Origin: Mycobacterium sp.
Lineage (GTDB): Bacteria > Actinomycetota > Actinomycetes > Mycobacteriales > Mycobacteriaceae
DNA length: 59,636 bases
NCBI GenBank assembly: GCA_003987775.1
Contig: RXJD01000013.1
Coordinates: 1 to 59,636 of the forward strand
Direction of reading: 5' to 3'
Shown here: in pieces, positions 1 to 8,104 of the stretch
How positions within the stretch are numbered: the stretch's first letter is position 1
How the letters are laid out: every line of letters starts with the position of its first letter
Made by a program: the position numbers and the translations under genes
The notes under the pieces: generated by a model
Seen by the model: the letters and a program-made list of their open reading frames with translations, nothing else
Told to the model about the DNA's origin: nothing
The model's database searches: none

Positions 1-62
1 GCGGGAAACAGCTCATGGGCGCGGGTCAGTAAACGATCCACATCCGCGACCAACTGCGCCAC
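1..62 (-). CDS. possible 5' end of a gene running off the left edge
   Basis: Read on the minus strand, a GTG at 62-60 opens a frame that stays open to the window edge (about 20 codons, beginning V-A-Q-L-V-A-D-V-D-R-L-L). The leucine-rich amphipathic pattern looks like the start of a helical protein, and a G-rich stretch just upstream could serve as ribosome binding site. Too little is present to assign a family. It could equally be chance in GC-rich DNA. Confidence 0.25.
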   Translation of the reverse strand, partial: MAQLVADVDRLLTRAHELFP

Positions 63-182
63 ACCGCCACCCACCCACCAAAATTAACCCGCCAAAAACC
101 CCCACACCACAACCGAACACATCGAAAGAGGGTGGCCAACACACCACCACCCGCGCCGCGGGTCGGAAATGCCCGATTTAAC

Positions 183-527
183 TTAAAGGTCGAGTACGCG
201 ACGAAGTCCGCGGTCGACTTCGTGCATCAAGCTCGCCGGTATCTCCCCGATGCGATCGATGAGGTCGGTCTTGTTCAGCGTCACAAGTGCCGTGACGTTG
301 ACGACCGAATCACGTGACAGTCCCGTTGTGGACGCAGGTAGGAACACGTTGCCTGGCATGGCTGCTAGCCCCGTGTTGGAGGTGATCACGGCGGCGAGCA
401 CCGTGGCGAGGCGACTGGCGTTGTAGGGATCGGATTGGATCACTGCTACGGGACGACGCTTTCCGGGTCGGCTGCCGGAGGGGGCGCCGAGGTCGGCCCA
501 GTAGATCTCTGCGCGGCCGATCACCAC
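183..527 (-). CDS. MazF/PemK-type endoribonuclease toxin
   Basis: This 114-residue protein has the PemK/MazF layout: an early strand with W-A-D-L-G, the basic G-K-R-R-P-V-A-V-I-Q motif near residue 23, and a central S-V-V-N-V-T segment. Family members cleave mRNA and are neutralised by a cognate antitoxin. The start is GTG at 527, seven bases inside the 3' end of the antitoxin gene, so the pair is translationally coupled. Length matches the family (about 110-120 residues). The likely role is plasmid stabilisation, which is inferred from context. The toxin family call is strong; cleavage specificity cannot be told from sequence. Confidence 0.9.
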   Translation of the reverse strand: MVIGRAEIYWADLGAPSGSRPGKRRPVAVIQSDPYNASRLATVLAAVITSNTGLAAMPGNVFLPASTTGLSRDSVVNVTALVTLNKTDLIDRIGEIPASLMHEVDRGLRRVLDL

Positions 528-781
528 TCGTCGTCCACGGCGTCAAGCACCCGGTGCCCGACGGCCACCGCTGCGGCTTGCCCCTCATCGCTGTCACCAA
601 GCCGCTCACCAAGATGCTCAAGAGCGTCGTCGATCTGCCCGGTCAGCGATTGGCTGTCCAACTCGTCGAGGTAGCGCTGCGCGGCCCGGGTGAAGAACTC
701 CGACCGGCTCATGCCGAGGTCACGGGCCCGGCGCGAAGCGCGATCGAACGTCTCATCGGGTAGGGAGATGGCGGTCTTCAT
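521..781 (-). CDS. MazE-type ribbon-helix-helix antitoxin
   Basis: An 86-residue protein starting M-K-T-A-I-S-L-P-D-E, a typical ribbon-helix-helix N-terminal strand, followed by helices with R-D-L-G-M-S-R-S-E-F-F, the usual RHH turn. The acidic C-terminal half (about residues 45-86) would wrap the toxin. The gene precedes and overlaps the mazF-like gene, as in MazEF operons. ATG at 781 was chosen over longer in-frame extensions because the RHH strand begins exactly there and a -10-like TATACT lies 8 bases upstream, which suggests a leaderless message. The antitoxin is expected to repress its own promoter. Confidence 0.88.
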   Translation of the reverse strand: MKTAISLPDETFDRASRRARDLGMSRSEFFTRAAQRYLDELDSQSLTGQIDDALEHLGERLGDSDEGQAAAVAVGHRVLDAVDDEW

Positions 782-790
782 AGGCCAATA

Positions 791-807
791 GTATAACCCG
801 GTATAAC
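791..807 (-). promoter_or_regulatory. mazEF promoter/operator with a direct repeat
   Basis: On the minus strand GTTATAC occurs twice, separated by CGG (10-bp period). The downstream copy contains TATACT, placed 8 bases before the mazE ATG. Short direct repeats with helical-turn spacing are common RHH operators, so this is probably both the -10 element and the autoregulatory site. This is inferred from position and pattern. Confidence 0.55.
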
Positions 808-1035
808 TCGTTCCTGAAATCCTCACCGGGCGAGATTGCTGCGTCAGACGTTGCGCGGCCTGTGTGCTTAGGCTTCCAGGGCGACAGCAGCCAAAACGGG
901 AAGGCTTCACGAGGGCGGAGAGGATAAAATCTTTGTGGAGGTTTCCGGACAGCATCGTTCGGCCGCCGACGCGGTGCTTGCTGCCACAGCTGGTGAGGGT
1001 AACGGTTCCGGGCTGCTCGCCCTGACTGGCGCGGG

Positions 1036-3249
1036 TCAACACACGTAATCGAGAATGGGCACTCGCACCCCTGCAACCGATGCCGCGTACACCACATCAG
1101 CTGCCATCAACGGATCAGATCTCTTCCAGCACAACAACATTTCGAGCCTACGACAGTTGATGAAGCAGTTGTGGTAACTGACGACCTGCGCAGGATCCTC
1201 CAAGCCGTTGAGGCCAGGGCGCTGTGCGGCCATCATTAGCCGCTCGGCATCGTATTCGGCGCTCAACGCCGACCACTCCTCAGCCTTGGGCCACCCGCCC
1301 GCCACCAGCGCGTGTGCTACCGCCTGCGCAACCGGTGACAACTCAGGCCCGCCGCCGAACACCACTCGCCGAACCAACTCCCGGCAGTATCCGCGAACCG
1401 CCGCCTCATCCAACGCTTTCAAATCCCCATACAAACCGGGGCTCACCGTCTGTAGCCGGTGCATCCGTGTGCGCCGCAACTCCGAGGCTGGACCATCCGG
1501 ACCGGCATGGGGCACACCGATCGCCACCTGACGAACCCCCTCATCCGGATCTTCGAGGAACTCCGAGGGCCAAGCCCACGTCGTCGCGACGGCGCCTACT
1601 TTGTCCCCGTATGCGCGGGCCGCACGTACCGCCTTCTCCGCCGGGTTTGACCACCCGAGCCACCGCGCATCGAAATCCTCATCGAAACCCGCCGCAACCG
1701 CCATCCCGTTCCGCAAAAAGACTCCCGGCGGGATGTAGCAGGCCCCGTCATTGGTTGCCACCCACAAGGTCGTACCGCCAGATCCGTTGTGGCCCAAGGC
1801 CACCGCCCAATCAAGCCCGGCATCCACCACACACGACGCGCCGGCCAGTTCAGCCACCGCCATCTTGGCCAGCTCCACATCCGACGCCGAATCGTCACGT
1901 GACACCGAGGCCGCGGCTCGTCCTCCCATCGCCGGCACCAACCCTGCACCAGGTCCAGGCGAGGCCGAACTCACGCTTTCGCCTGGAAGCCCCGGCATAG
2001 ATGGAATCGAACTCGGCGCGGGCGCGGCAGGTCCGGCCGGTGGCAGCACCGACCCATAAGGAGTCAAACCACCCGCCGGCATCCCCGCCGCTGGCGCTGG
2101 TGCCGCAACAGCTGACGGCGCAGCCATAGAAACTGCCGCGGCCGGCGCGGCAACGGTGGGCGCGCTCGCAGCCGGGGCAGCCAGCGGCCCGCTTGGTGGC
2201 TGCGGCACAGGCCCAAGCGCCGGGGCCGCGGCCCCACCTGCGGCCGTCATACCTGCGGCCAAGCCGCGACCGAAGTCCAGACCCGCCGTCGAAGGCGTGG
2301 TTGGAGCCTGCACTGATGGCGACCCCAGCCCAGTCGGCGACATCGGTGCCGCCGATGGAAAACCTAAGCCGCTGAACAACCCCTGTAGCCCAGAAAGCGG
2401 AGAACCCGACCCGCCGCCACTCGGCGCGCTGGGCAGTCCAGACATCGGCAAACCGCCAGCCGAGCCCAACTGCGTCGGTAAGCCACGTCCAGGTGGCGTG
2501 CCCGACGAAACTGAGGAATCCGTAGGGTGAGGCTGTCCTGCAGATCCAGTCACAGTGCCGGGATCGCCTGCCGATGCGCCGTAGGGACCAGGTCTGCCGC
2601 CTGGACCCCGTCCTTCTGGCGGTGTCCCCGGAGGCGGGTCAGCTGACGCATCCGTCCCTCGACCTGCGGGTTTAACACTTCCGCCGCCTTCCGGCGTAAG
2701 CGGGAAATTCCCAAGCATTTGGGTGGTGTATTGGGCGGAGTAGGTGTGCAGGTCTGCCATGTGCGCCTGCACGACTGCCCGATATTTGCTGGTGATCACC
2801 GCGATCTGCGCCACGGACTGCCCGCTACCGCTGCGCAGGTACGCTTCGATTTCGGTGTGCATAGCGTTGTTCGCCTGTGCCATAAGACGTTTCGTGCGTT
2901 CTACATCCGCTGCGGCTTGTGCGAGGAGCTTTTTGGCGAGCTTAGATGCGCCGACGGAGTCGTTGAGCAGTCGCTCCAATCTGGCGTAGGCCGCGTCGGC
3001 GGCGTCCGCGCCTTTGCCTTGCCAGACGCCGGGGTTGAACACTGCGCTTCGCGCGGCGTGAACGCCATCAGACTGACCTTCACGAAATTTCTGGCGCTGT
3101 CCCTCGGCCTCCGAGGCGTTCTTGAGCTCCGTTTCGGAATCCTCGGGCCACACAAACGGCGCGAATAGTGCGGAGGCGAACAAGCCTTGCGGCTTTGGGT
3201 GATCGCCACCCGACAGCAGAGGAATCCCGATGTTCGGCACGCCTGACAA
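1036..3249 (-). CDS. Rv3899c-like ESX-associated protein (DUF5631/DUF5632 type)
   Basis: A 737-residue protein in three parts. The N-terminal 175 residues are helical and PPE/WXG-like, with V-W-P-E-D-S-E and long Ala/Gln-rich helices. A long Pro/Gly/Ala/Ser-rich linker spans about 180-470. A globular C-terminal domain from about 480 contains C-V-V-D-A-G-L-D-W-A-V-A and G-A-C-Y-I-P-P-G-V-F. This layout resembles M. tuberculosis Rv3899c, whose C-terminal domains are DUF5631/DUF5632 of unknown function. It is probably an ESX substrate or secretion-associated protein, given the neighbouring EspC- and PPE-like genes. No signal peptide or transmembrane helix is evident. The family assignment is from memory of domain sequence, so it is moderate. 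Confidence 0.65.
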   Translation of the reverse strand: MSGVPNIGIPLLSGGDHPKPQGLFASALFAPFVWPEDSETELKNASEAEGQRQKFREGQSDGVHAARSAVFNPGVWQGKGADAADAAYARLERLLNDSVGASKLAKKLLAQAAADVERTKRLMAQANNAMHTEIEAYLRSGSGQSVAQIAVITSKYRAVVQAHMADLHTYSAQYTTQMLGNFPLTPEGGGSVKPAGRGTDASADPPPGTPPEGRGPGGRPGPYGASAGDPGTVTGSAGQPHPTDSSVSSGTPPGRGLPTQLGSAGGLPMSGLPSAPSGGGSGSPLSGLQGLFSGLGFPSAAPMSPTGLGSPSVQAPTTPSTAGLDFGRGLAAGMTAAGGAAAPALGPVPQPPSGPLAAPAASAPTVAAPAAAVSMAAPSAVAAPAPAAGMPAGGLTPYGSVLPPAGPAAPAPSSIPSMPGLPGESVSSASPGPGAGLVPAMGGRAAASVSRDDSASDVELAKMAVAELAGASCVVDAGLDWAVALGHNGSGGTTLWVATNDGACYIPPGVFLRNGMAVAAGFDEDFDARWLGWSNPAEKAVRAARAYGDKVGAVATTWAWPSEFLEDPDEGVRQVAIGVPHAGPDGPASELRRTRMHRLQTVSPGLYGDLKALDEAAVRGYCRELVRRVVFGGGPELSPVAQAVAHALVAGGWPKAEEWSALSAEYDAERLMMAAQRPGLNGLEDPAQVVSYHNCFINCRRLEMLLCWKRSDPLMAADVVYAASVAGVRVPILDYVC

Positions 3250-3346
3250 CGGTTTGGCCTTTGATCCTCAGTAGCTGCCCAGCCTGGTCCTTATTGCGTT
3301 CCGCCCAGGCGTCAACGGAACCCGTCACTACCGCCATATGCAGCTA

Positions 3347-3949
3347 CTACTTCGGCAGTCCGCAGGCATCAGCCAGCGCATCGATCGCCTCGTTTGATGC
3401 ATCGGTCAATCGGTTGACTTCACTGGTCGGTCTTCCGCCCATCGTTGCTGTCGTCACGGCCAGTGTCGCGTCGATATATCGGCGAGCCGCAGCGTTCACA
3501 TCTGGTGGAACGGCCGGACCAAGCGCGTGTTCCACAGCGATGGCACTCGTGACCGCCTGGAGCGTCACGGGCACATTTACTTTGCCTTCAACTCGAAATC
3601 CGCCTTGACCCTCATGCCCTACAGATCCGTCAAAAACGGTACAAAGGTTCTGCTTGGCTGCGGCTGTCTCTGTTGCGCTGAACTGTGGCGTCGGCGCTGT
3701 TGGTGGCGCGGAGGGTGGCATTGATGCGCCACGGTCGCTTCGCGCGGCCAAGTAAGTGACCGCCGAACCTAGCCCTGCGGACAAACTCACCACGACGAAC
3801 AATGCAGCTACGGCCCAGGGCCAATAACGGCGTGAGCGTGGGGGGATGCTGCTGGCCGCTGGCGGCAGGGGTGGTGGTGTGAAGGTCGCGGGTGGTGGTG
3901 GAAATGTCACCGGCGACGATGATGCGTTCTTGGACCACGGCGACGCCAT
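3347..3949 (-). CDS. single-pass membrane protein, ESX-neighbourhood hypothetical
   Basis: A 200-residue protein with a Pro-rich cytoplasmic N-terminus (about residues 10-35), basic R-S-R-R-Y, one transmembrane helix at about 45-67 (W-A-V-A-A-L-F-V-V-V-S-L-S) and an external helical domain containing two cysteines. ATG at 3949 is preferred over an upstream TTG because a GGGGGA motif lies 8 bases ahead of it. This architecture (Pro-rich tail, TM, small extracytoplasmic domain) is common among proteins encoded beside ESX loci. The gene is co-oriented with its neighbours and probably in one transcription unit. No specific function is recognised. Confidence 0.7.
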   Translation of the reverse strand: MASPWSKNASSSPVTFPPPPATFTPPPLPPAASSIPPRSRRYWPWAVAALFVVVSLSAGLGSAVTYLAARSDRGASMPPSAPPTAPTPQFSATETAAAKQNLCTVFDGSVGHEGQGGFRVEGKVNVPVTLQAVTSAIAVEHALGPAVPPDVNAAARRYIDATLAVTTATMGGRPTSEVNRLTDASNEAIDALADACGLPK

Positions 3950-3966
3950 CTCCAAAGTCCCCCTTT

Positions 3967-4236
3967 TTAGCAGCTCAACGCCCCGGAATTACCCGCCTCA
4001 GTCGTCTCGACTGCGGCGACGCTGATTTCGCGGCTAACCGAATTGGCGGTGGCGTGGGCCTGCACCTGTGCATCCCGGACGGCGTGCACCGCATCGACTG
4101 CATGTAGCAGCGGCGTCATGTAGCCGCCGATTCTTAGACTCCGAATCTGCCCGCTCGGTTGGGCCGCCGCAGAGGCATCCGCATCGGCCAAACCGGTACG
4201 TGTGGCGGCGGGATCCATTTCGAACATGGTTGGCAT
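3967..4236 (-). CDS. small helical hypothetical protein, possibly ESX-secreted type
   Basis: An 89-residue Ala-rich protein, predicted mainly helical, with no transmembrane segment. The central helix (L-L-H-A-V-D-A-V-H-A-V-R-D-A-Q) and small size recall WXG100/EspC-like proteins, but the diagnostic WXG or YxxxD/E motifs are not obvious. It lies between the membrane protein gene (17 bases away) and a 232-residue hypothetical, all on the minus strand. Alternative ATG starts lie at codons 4 and 7. Confidence 0.5.
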   Translation of the reverse strand: MPTMFEMDPAATRTGLADADASAAAQPSGQIRSLRIGGYMTPLLHAVDAVHAVRDAQVQAHATANSVSREISVAAVETTEAGNSGALSC

Positions 4237-4290
4237 GCTACCGTCGCCGACCCTGCTATACGTGGGTCGACCAGCACCAACTTCCGACGC

Positions 4291-4989
4291 TTAGAGCAGT
4301 AGCGCGGCCAGCCGCGGATCATCGGCCCAGGCGTCGCCGAACATTCCGTAGGCGCTCAACAGGCTCAGCGCTGGTGTAGCCACGCCGCTGAACCTGACCG
4401 GAACAGTCGAGCCGAAGCCAAGTGTCAACGTCCACTGCTGCAGGTCTGGGTGGAACTCCGTGCAGTCCCCGAACCACAAGCTGACCAGGCCGTGCGGCTC
4501 GGTGGCGCACAGCAGTCGCTCGGTCGTCACGATCGCCGCGGTGGTTTGGTGCCATCGCCACTGCGGTGCGGCTTGACGTTGTGCTGCTGATTTCCGACGC
4601 TGGTTGACCAGACTTTGAACGGCCAACGCGCCAACCATGACCCCCGGCCTGCCCGCCACGATCAGCGGCAGCGACGAATAGCTCGCCTTCGACCCGCAAT
4701 AGCGGCTGTAACCGACCTCGACGTTGAGCAGCGCCAGCTCGCCTGCTCTGAGCACTGGCCCGAACACGCTCACCGGTGTCGGCGGTAGGCCAGCCTGCAG
4801 CGCCGCAGCACAGTTGCGGCTGTACTGCCACCACTGCTCGGCGTCGCTGAGTGGCCGCGCAGCAGTTCGGGGATTTTGGCCGGCGCGCACTCTCGGGCTC
4901 GCCGGGGCGCAGACGCGCGCCGGGGCGGCGACTGTGCGGATGGCGGGGAGTCGTTGTGGGCCCGTCGGCATCCCAGGAATGTCAAACAT
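4291..4989 (-). CDS. conserved hypothetical protein, ESX neighbourhood
   Basis: This 232-residue protein begins M-F-D-I-P-G-M-P-T-G-P-Q. It has a Pro/Ala/Arg-rich first 60 residues, then a domain alternating strands and turns (G-E-L-A-L-L-N-V-E-V-G-Y, T-T-E-R-L-L-C-A-T, G-L-V-S-L-W-F-G-D). That pattern resembles a PH/GRAM-like beta fold (inference only). The ATG at 4989 was chosen because the frame upstream of it is Arg-rich and overlaps the XRE gene in a non-coding-looking way. It is co-oriented with the genes on both sides. No known function. Confidence 0.6.
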   Translation of the reverse strand: MFDIPGMPTGPQRLPAIRTVAAPARVCAPASPRVRAGQNPRTAARPLSDAEQWWQYSRNCAAALQAGLPPTPVSVFGPVLRAGELALLNVEVGYSRYCGSKASYSSLPLIVAGRPGVMVGALAVQSLVNQRRKSAAQRQAAPQWRWHQTTAAIVTTERLLCATEPHGLVSLWFGDCTEFHPDLQQWTLTLGFGSTVPVRFSGVATPALSLLSAYGMFGDAWADDPRLAALLL

Positions 4990-5024
4990 GTGCAGACCGT
5001 AAGCGGAGGGGCCGACACCGCCGT

Positions 5025-5528
5025 TTAGCCGTCGCGCAGCTCCGCCAGAATCCGGATCGCCTCGGCGCGTTCGCCATCGTCTAACCACGGCAGCATCCAA
5101 ATCAGCGCTTCTTCCATCTCGCGGGCCGCGGTGGCGAACTCTTCGTCGAGCGCGGCCCGCGCTGAGGCAGCCATACCGTCTCGGTGCTGGGAAAACGAGC
5201 GCCGCATCTTGAGCATCCAGCGGGCCCTGGCGAAACGCTCCGCAGTCGCCGCCGGATTCTGGCCACCTGCTCGCGACGCGGGGGCGGTGGTGGTAGCCAC
5301 TGGGCGTGGGCCACCGCCCTCGAGCACGGTGTCGATGGTGCCCGGCTCCCACTCAATCGCGCGCTCCAGTGCGCGGCGCAGCCGCGGACTAAGACGGCCT
5401 GCGCGGTTGGTCTCGATGGCGCGGATCGTGGCCACCGAAAGCCCACCGCGCTCGGCCACCTCAGGCTGCGTCAGTTTGAGGTGCTTGCGCCGAAGCCGCA
5501 CCTCATCGCCGAGCCGCTCCCACGACAT
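5025..5528 (-). CDS. XRE-family helix-turn-helix regulator
   Basis: A 167-residue protein with an N-terminal HTH-XRE domain at residues 5-65: R-L-R-R-K-H-L-K-L-T-Q-P-E-V-A, then G-L-S-V-A-T-I-R-A-I-E-T-N recognition-helix residues. A Pro/Ala linker leads to a helical, acidic C-terminal part (M-E-E-A-L-I-W-M-L-P-W-L-D-D). The ATG at 5528 gives a compact domain; upstream in-frame codons look non-coding. It is divergent from the whiB gene at 5848, and the interval holds three copies of ACCGCTAA, one inverted. It may repress itself and the WhiB promoter; this is inference. Confidence 0.85.
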   Translation of the reverse strand: MSWERLGDEVRLRRKHLKLTQPEVAERGGLSVATIRAIETNRAGRLSPRLRRALERAIEWEPGTIDTVLEGGGPRPVATTTAPASRAGGQNPAATAERFARARWMLKMRRSFSQHRDGMAASARAALDEEFATAAREMEEALIWMLPWLDDGERAEAIRILAELRDG

Positions 5529-5549
5529 AACCAGTATTTTGCCCGACAG

Positions 5550-5743
5550 ACCGCTAAACATCGCTATCCGCCCCGTCGGTTCGGCTAAATCAGCGCTGCG
5601 GCCCATTGCTCGGCGGCCCACTACTCGGCGGGCCCAGAAATGATCGCTGACATGCGGATATTACACCTCAAGCCACCGGCCTGACCAAGCATCCCAACCA
5701 TCTCACGCCACCAGGTTAGCGGTATAGGCGCTAGAACCGCTAA
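5550..5743. promoter_or_regulatory. ACCGCTAA repeats in a divergent promoter
   Basis: TTAGCGGT at 5716-5723 and its reverse complement ACCGCTAA at 5736-5743 form an 8-bp inverted repeat with a 12-bp spacer. A third ACCGCTAA lies at 5550-5557. They sit between the divergent XRE and WhiB genes, as expected for an operator of one of these regulators. Assignment to a particular protein is a guess. Confidence 0.5.
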
Positions 5744-5847
5744 AATATCTGTTAGATTGGCGGTGATTCGCCGGCTTACGCACCGGTGATGAACCGGGCC
5801 GACCGGTCCGGGAGTACCTGCCCTTGAGCACAAAACGGAGGATGCCC

Positions 5848-6267
5848 ATGACCAGCCCGATCACGGCCCCGCTCACGAAATCGCCTTCGGGCCGGCCGTT
5901 TGCATCCATTCAAATGCCGACCTCTGTACGGCTGTTTCACACCGCTGACACCGAGTTGGCCTGCCGCCAACACCCCGACATGTTCTTCAACCCCCACCGG
6001 ATGCGCCGGGCTGTCAGCCTGTGCGCCGGTTGCCCTTTCCGCGGACGCTGCGGTTACAACGCCGTGGCCACCGGCGCCACGCACGGTGTGTGGGGTGGCA
6101 TGGTGTTGCCCGGCGACTACCCCTCCAAACTTGCGCCGATCTACGCTCGCCTCGCCGAACAGTTCGAGCAGTGCCGGCGCAGCGAAGTCGGCGACGTGCC
6201 AGTGGCCGCGCTGCACAATGTTGAGGATCGCGACAGCCCTCCAGCGACGTACGCCGGCGCCGCGTAG
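5848..6267 (+). CDS. WhiB-family iron-sulfur regulator
   Basis: This 139-residue protein carries the four cluster cysteines C39, C59, C62 and C68 (C-x19-C-x2-C-x5-C), the D-M-F-F-N-P motif typical of the first loop, and the G-V-W-G-G turn at about 80-84. These are all hallmarks of Wbl proteins, which bind a [4Fe-4S] cluster and act with sigma factor SigA. ATG 5848 was chosen because GGAGG at 5837-5841 is 6 bases upstream; a nearer ATG (5842) and a TTG (5824) are in frame. The N-terminal 30 residues are disordered. Plasmid- and phage-borne WhiBs are known in mycobacteria. Its targets are unknown. Confidence 0.92.
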   Translation: MTSPITAPLTKSPSGRPFASIQMPTSVRLFHTADTELACRQHPDMFFNPHRMRRAVSLCAGCPFRGRCGYNAVATGATHGVWGGMVLPGDYPSKLAPIYARLAEQFEQCRRSEVGDVPVAALHNVEDRDSPPATYAGAA

Positions 6268-6475
6268 GCGCCCCCGGCAATGCCGCGCGCACGACTGAAT
6301 CTGGTCGACACCCAAGCCTTTTCGCGCTACTTCCCCCTGGCCGGGATCAAGCGTTCCCTGCGGTCAGGGCATCGCGCACAACGAGTGAGACCTCCGGCGT
6401 GTCTTGATGCTGCGTCATCCCGGTGAGTGGGCACGTCGAGGCCGTGCCGGCTCATTACCAGGCCGACGCGAGGCG
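6268..6475. other. intergenic, nothing recognised
   Basis: About 200 bases after the WhiB gene. I see no convincing reading frame, RNA or long repeat. Confidence 0.5.
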
Positions 6476-6652
6476 TTGACCGTTCGGCCGCCGAACGAAG
6501 TCGTCCCTCTGCTTGAGGCGAAGTCAGTGGACTCCGGGGTCTCCTCGATGTCGCAGCATCTAGCGGATCTTGTCGCGATCCACACAGGCCGCCCAGATTC
6601 GGCCCGCGGGCTCGGGACGAAGCGGCGGCAGGAGTTGCCCCTGGCGATGTGA
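6476..6652 (+). CDS. small protein resembling an RHH/antitoxin-type DNA-binding protein
   Basis: From a possible TTG start, 58 residues begin M-T-V-R-P-P-N-E-V-V-P-L-L-E-A-K and end with Q-E-L-P-L-A-M. The order (short strand, helix, S-S-M-S-Q-H-L-A-D-L-V-A helix, then G-T-K-R-R-Q) matches small mycobacterial proteins of the ribbon-helix-helix kind. The frame extends upstream to 6404, but that part is Arg-rich and unlikely. No toxin partner follows. It may be a remnant with a damaged 5' end. Confidence 0.4.
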   Translation: MTVRPPNEVVPLLEAKSVDSGVSSMSQHLADLVAIHTGRPDSARGLGTKRRQELPLAM

Positions 6653-6734
6653 AACCCGGGCTCCGTGGCCCGGCGGGCGGCTTCGCGGAGCAGACGTGAA
6701 CATCTCAATAGCGGGTAGGGACCAACCCCCCTCT

Positions 6735-6770
6735 GACATGACAAAAGCCCCGCCGAAGCGGGGCCATGTC
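6735..6770 (+). terminator. nested hairpin with a CCCCGCCGAAGCGGGG core
   Basis: A stem GCCCC/GGGGC around GCCGAAGC (6747-6764) is enclosed by GACATG (6735-6740) and CATGTC (6765-6770). There is no U-tract. The same core recurs at 12747-12764. It could be a rho-independent-like terminator or a leader structure. Confidence 0.45.
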
Positions 6771-7012
6771 TGAAGGTTCGATCCGAGTTGGCGCTCGTCT
6801 GGGTCTTCCTACCCATTTCCCCGAAGGGACGTGTCGTGCCTGACTCGTCTCACGGTAGCGCATACCTATGTCAGGTTCCACTGGCGCACCGTGGCTTTTC
6901 AGTAACAAGTCCAGCACCAAACCACTCTCTCTCGCCACCGTTTTACCGCGGCTGTAGCTCCCGCTCTCCGCGGCGCGGCGTCGCGCGTACGCGCCCGCGA
7001 GCGCATGTCGTT

Positions 7013-8074
7013 GTGGCGGCCGGCTGCCGCGACCTGGGCGGCCGTTTACCGCCGCCGGCCATCCAGCTCGACCCCGGCGACGATGCCTATCATGGGCTGC
7101 CGTGCTGGGCGGGCCGGGCTGCCCGGTGGGCGCACTGGACGGTGCCGATCGCCTACGACCTGCACTACGACCGGATCCGTCCGTTGATGCGCAACGGAGG
7201 TGTCAGCCGCCAGGCCCTTGTCGCCGTCGCCGCGGCGCGGGCGCGCTACGCCGACCACGCCACCGGCCGCAACTCACGGCCCACCAACGAGCGCCTCGCG
7301 CAAGACACCGGCTACACGGTGCGCACCGTTCAGCGGGTGGATGAAGCCCTACGACTGCTGGGCGTTGCCACCGAAGTCCTGCGGGGCAGGCAGCGCACCC
7401 GGGCCGAGCGGCTGGCGTCCTGGCGCGTCGGCGACCGCGGCCGCGGCTGGGCCTCGGTGTGGGCGCTCCACGACAACCAGCAGCTGAGCCGTCTTATCCA
7501 CAGCGTGTCATCCCACCCACGTAGTGGTGTTCTTACCTCGAAGAGGTCCTTCTTGACATCTCTTACTACCCACCGCCGGCACTGCGGCCGCCGGCAACGC
7601 GGCGCCACGCGCCGCCGCAGCCCAGACGAAGTGGGGCTGGCCCTGGCCAAAGCGTGGCGGGCGCATACCGGAGCACCGCCGTGGTGCCGGCGGCACAGCT
7701 CAGCGGCCTGGTCTGGCATCCTGGCTCGTCCCGCACGTCATGGCTGGACCCCTCGCGATCTCAACCAGATGGTCACCGACTGGCTGAGCACCGGGCACCG
7801 GATACCCGACAGCCCCCACAAGCCCATCGGATTGCTCGGTGCGATCCTGGCCTGGCACGGTCGCTACAACCTCGACGAACGACCCGCAGCCCTCGACGAC
7901 GCCCGCGACGCGCAAGCGCTGGCCCTCCGGCAGGCCCGCGAGGAAGCATCAACAGCGGAGCTCGACGAGTCACGTCAGGCCAAATTCGTTGGCCGCCAAG
8001 CACTGTCCGGCCCGGGTCGGGCTGCTGTCCGGCAGGCTCTCGATGACGCCGCGCGCCGACGAAATCACGTGTGA
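7013..8074 (+). CDS. winged-helix plasmid protein, candidate replication initiator
   Basis: About 353 residues from a GTG at 7013; the frame is open further upstream (to 6788) but that part reads as non-coding. The core is an HTH/winged-helix region, N-E-R-L-A-Q-D-T-G-Y-T-V-R-T-V-Q-R-V-D-E-A-L-R-L-L-G, about 90 residues in, as in replication initiators and plasmid control proteins. A basic middle section (C-G-R-R-Q-R) and a C-terminal domain (R-H-G-W-T-P-R-D-L-N-Q-M) follow. It probably binds DNA in replication or copy control. The primase-like gene at 13564 is a competing candidate for the main Rep. The start is uncertain. Confidence 0.6.
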   Translation: MAAGCRDLGGRLPPPAIQLDPGDDAYHGLPCWAGRAARWAHWTVPIAYDLHYDRIRPLMRNGGVSRQALVAVAAARARYADHATGRNSRPTNERLAQDTGYTVRTVQRVDEALRLLGVATEVLRGRQRTRAERLASWRVGDRGRGWASVWALHDNQQLSRLIHSVSSHPRSGVLTSKRSFLTSLTTHRRHCGRRQRGATRRRSPDEVGLALAKAWRAHTGAPPWCRRHSSAAWSGILARPARHGWTPRDLNQMVTDWLSTGHRIPDSPHKPIGLLGAILAWHGRYNLDERPAALDDARDAQALALRQAREEASTAELDESRQAKFVGRQALSGPGRAAVRQALDDAARRRNHV

Positions 8075-8104
8075 GAGGGACGCCCGATAGCTAATCGATC
8101 ACGG

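Noticed and set aside
3080-3337. Frame starting M-A-V-V-T-G-S-V-D-A-W-A-E-R-N-K overlapping the 5' end of the Rv3899c-like gene
   Set aside because: The first 30 codons look protein-like but the rest is Arg-rich and lies inside the real gene in another frame. It may reflect a frame error near the start of that gene, but this cannot be shown.
6868-6957. 29-codon frame M-S-G-S-T-G-A-P-W ahead of the winged-helix gene
   Set aside because: No recognisable role, no clear ribosome binding site. Could be a leader peptide but there is no support.
6788-7012. Upstream extension of the winged-helix gene
   Set aside because: Open frame without coding-like composition. The start was placed at 7013.
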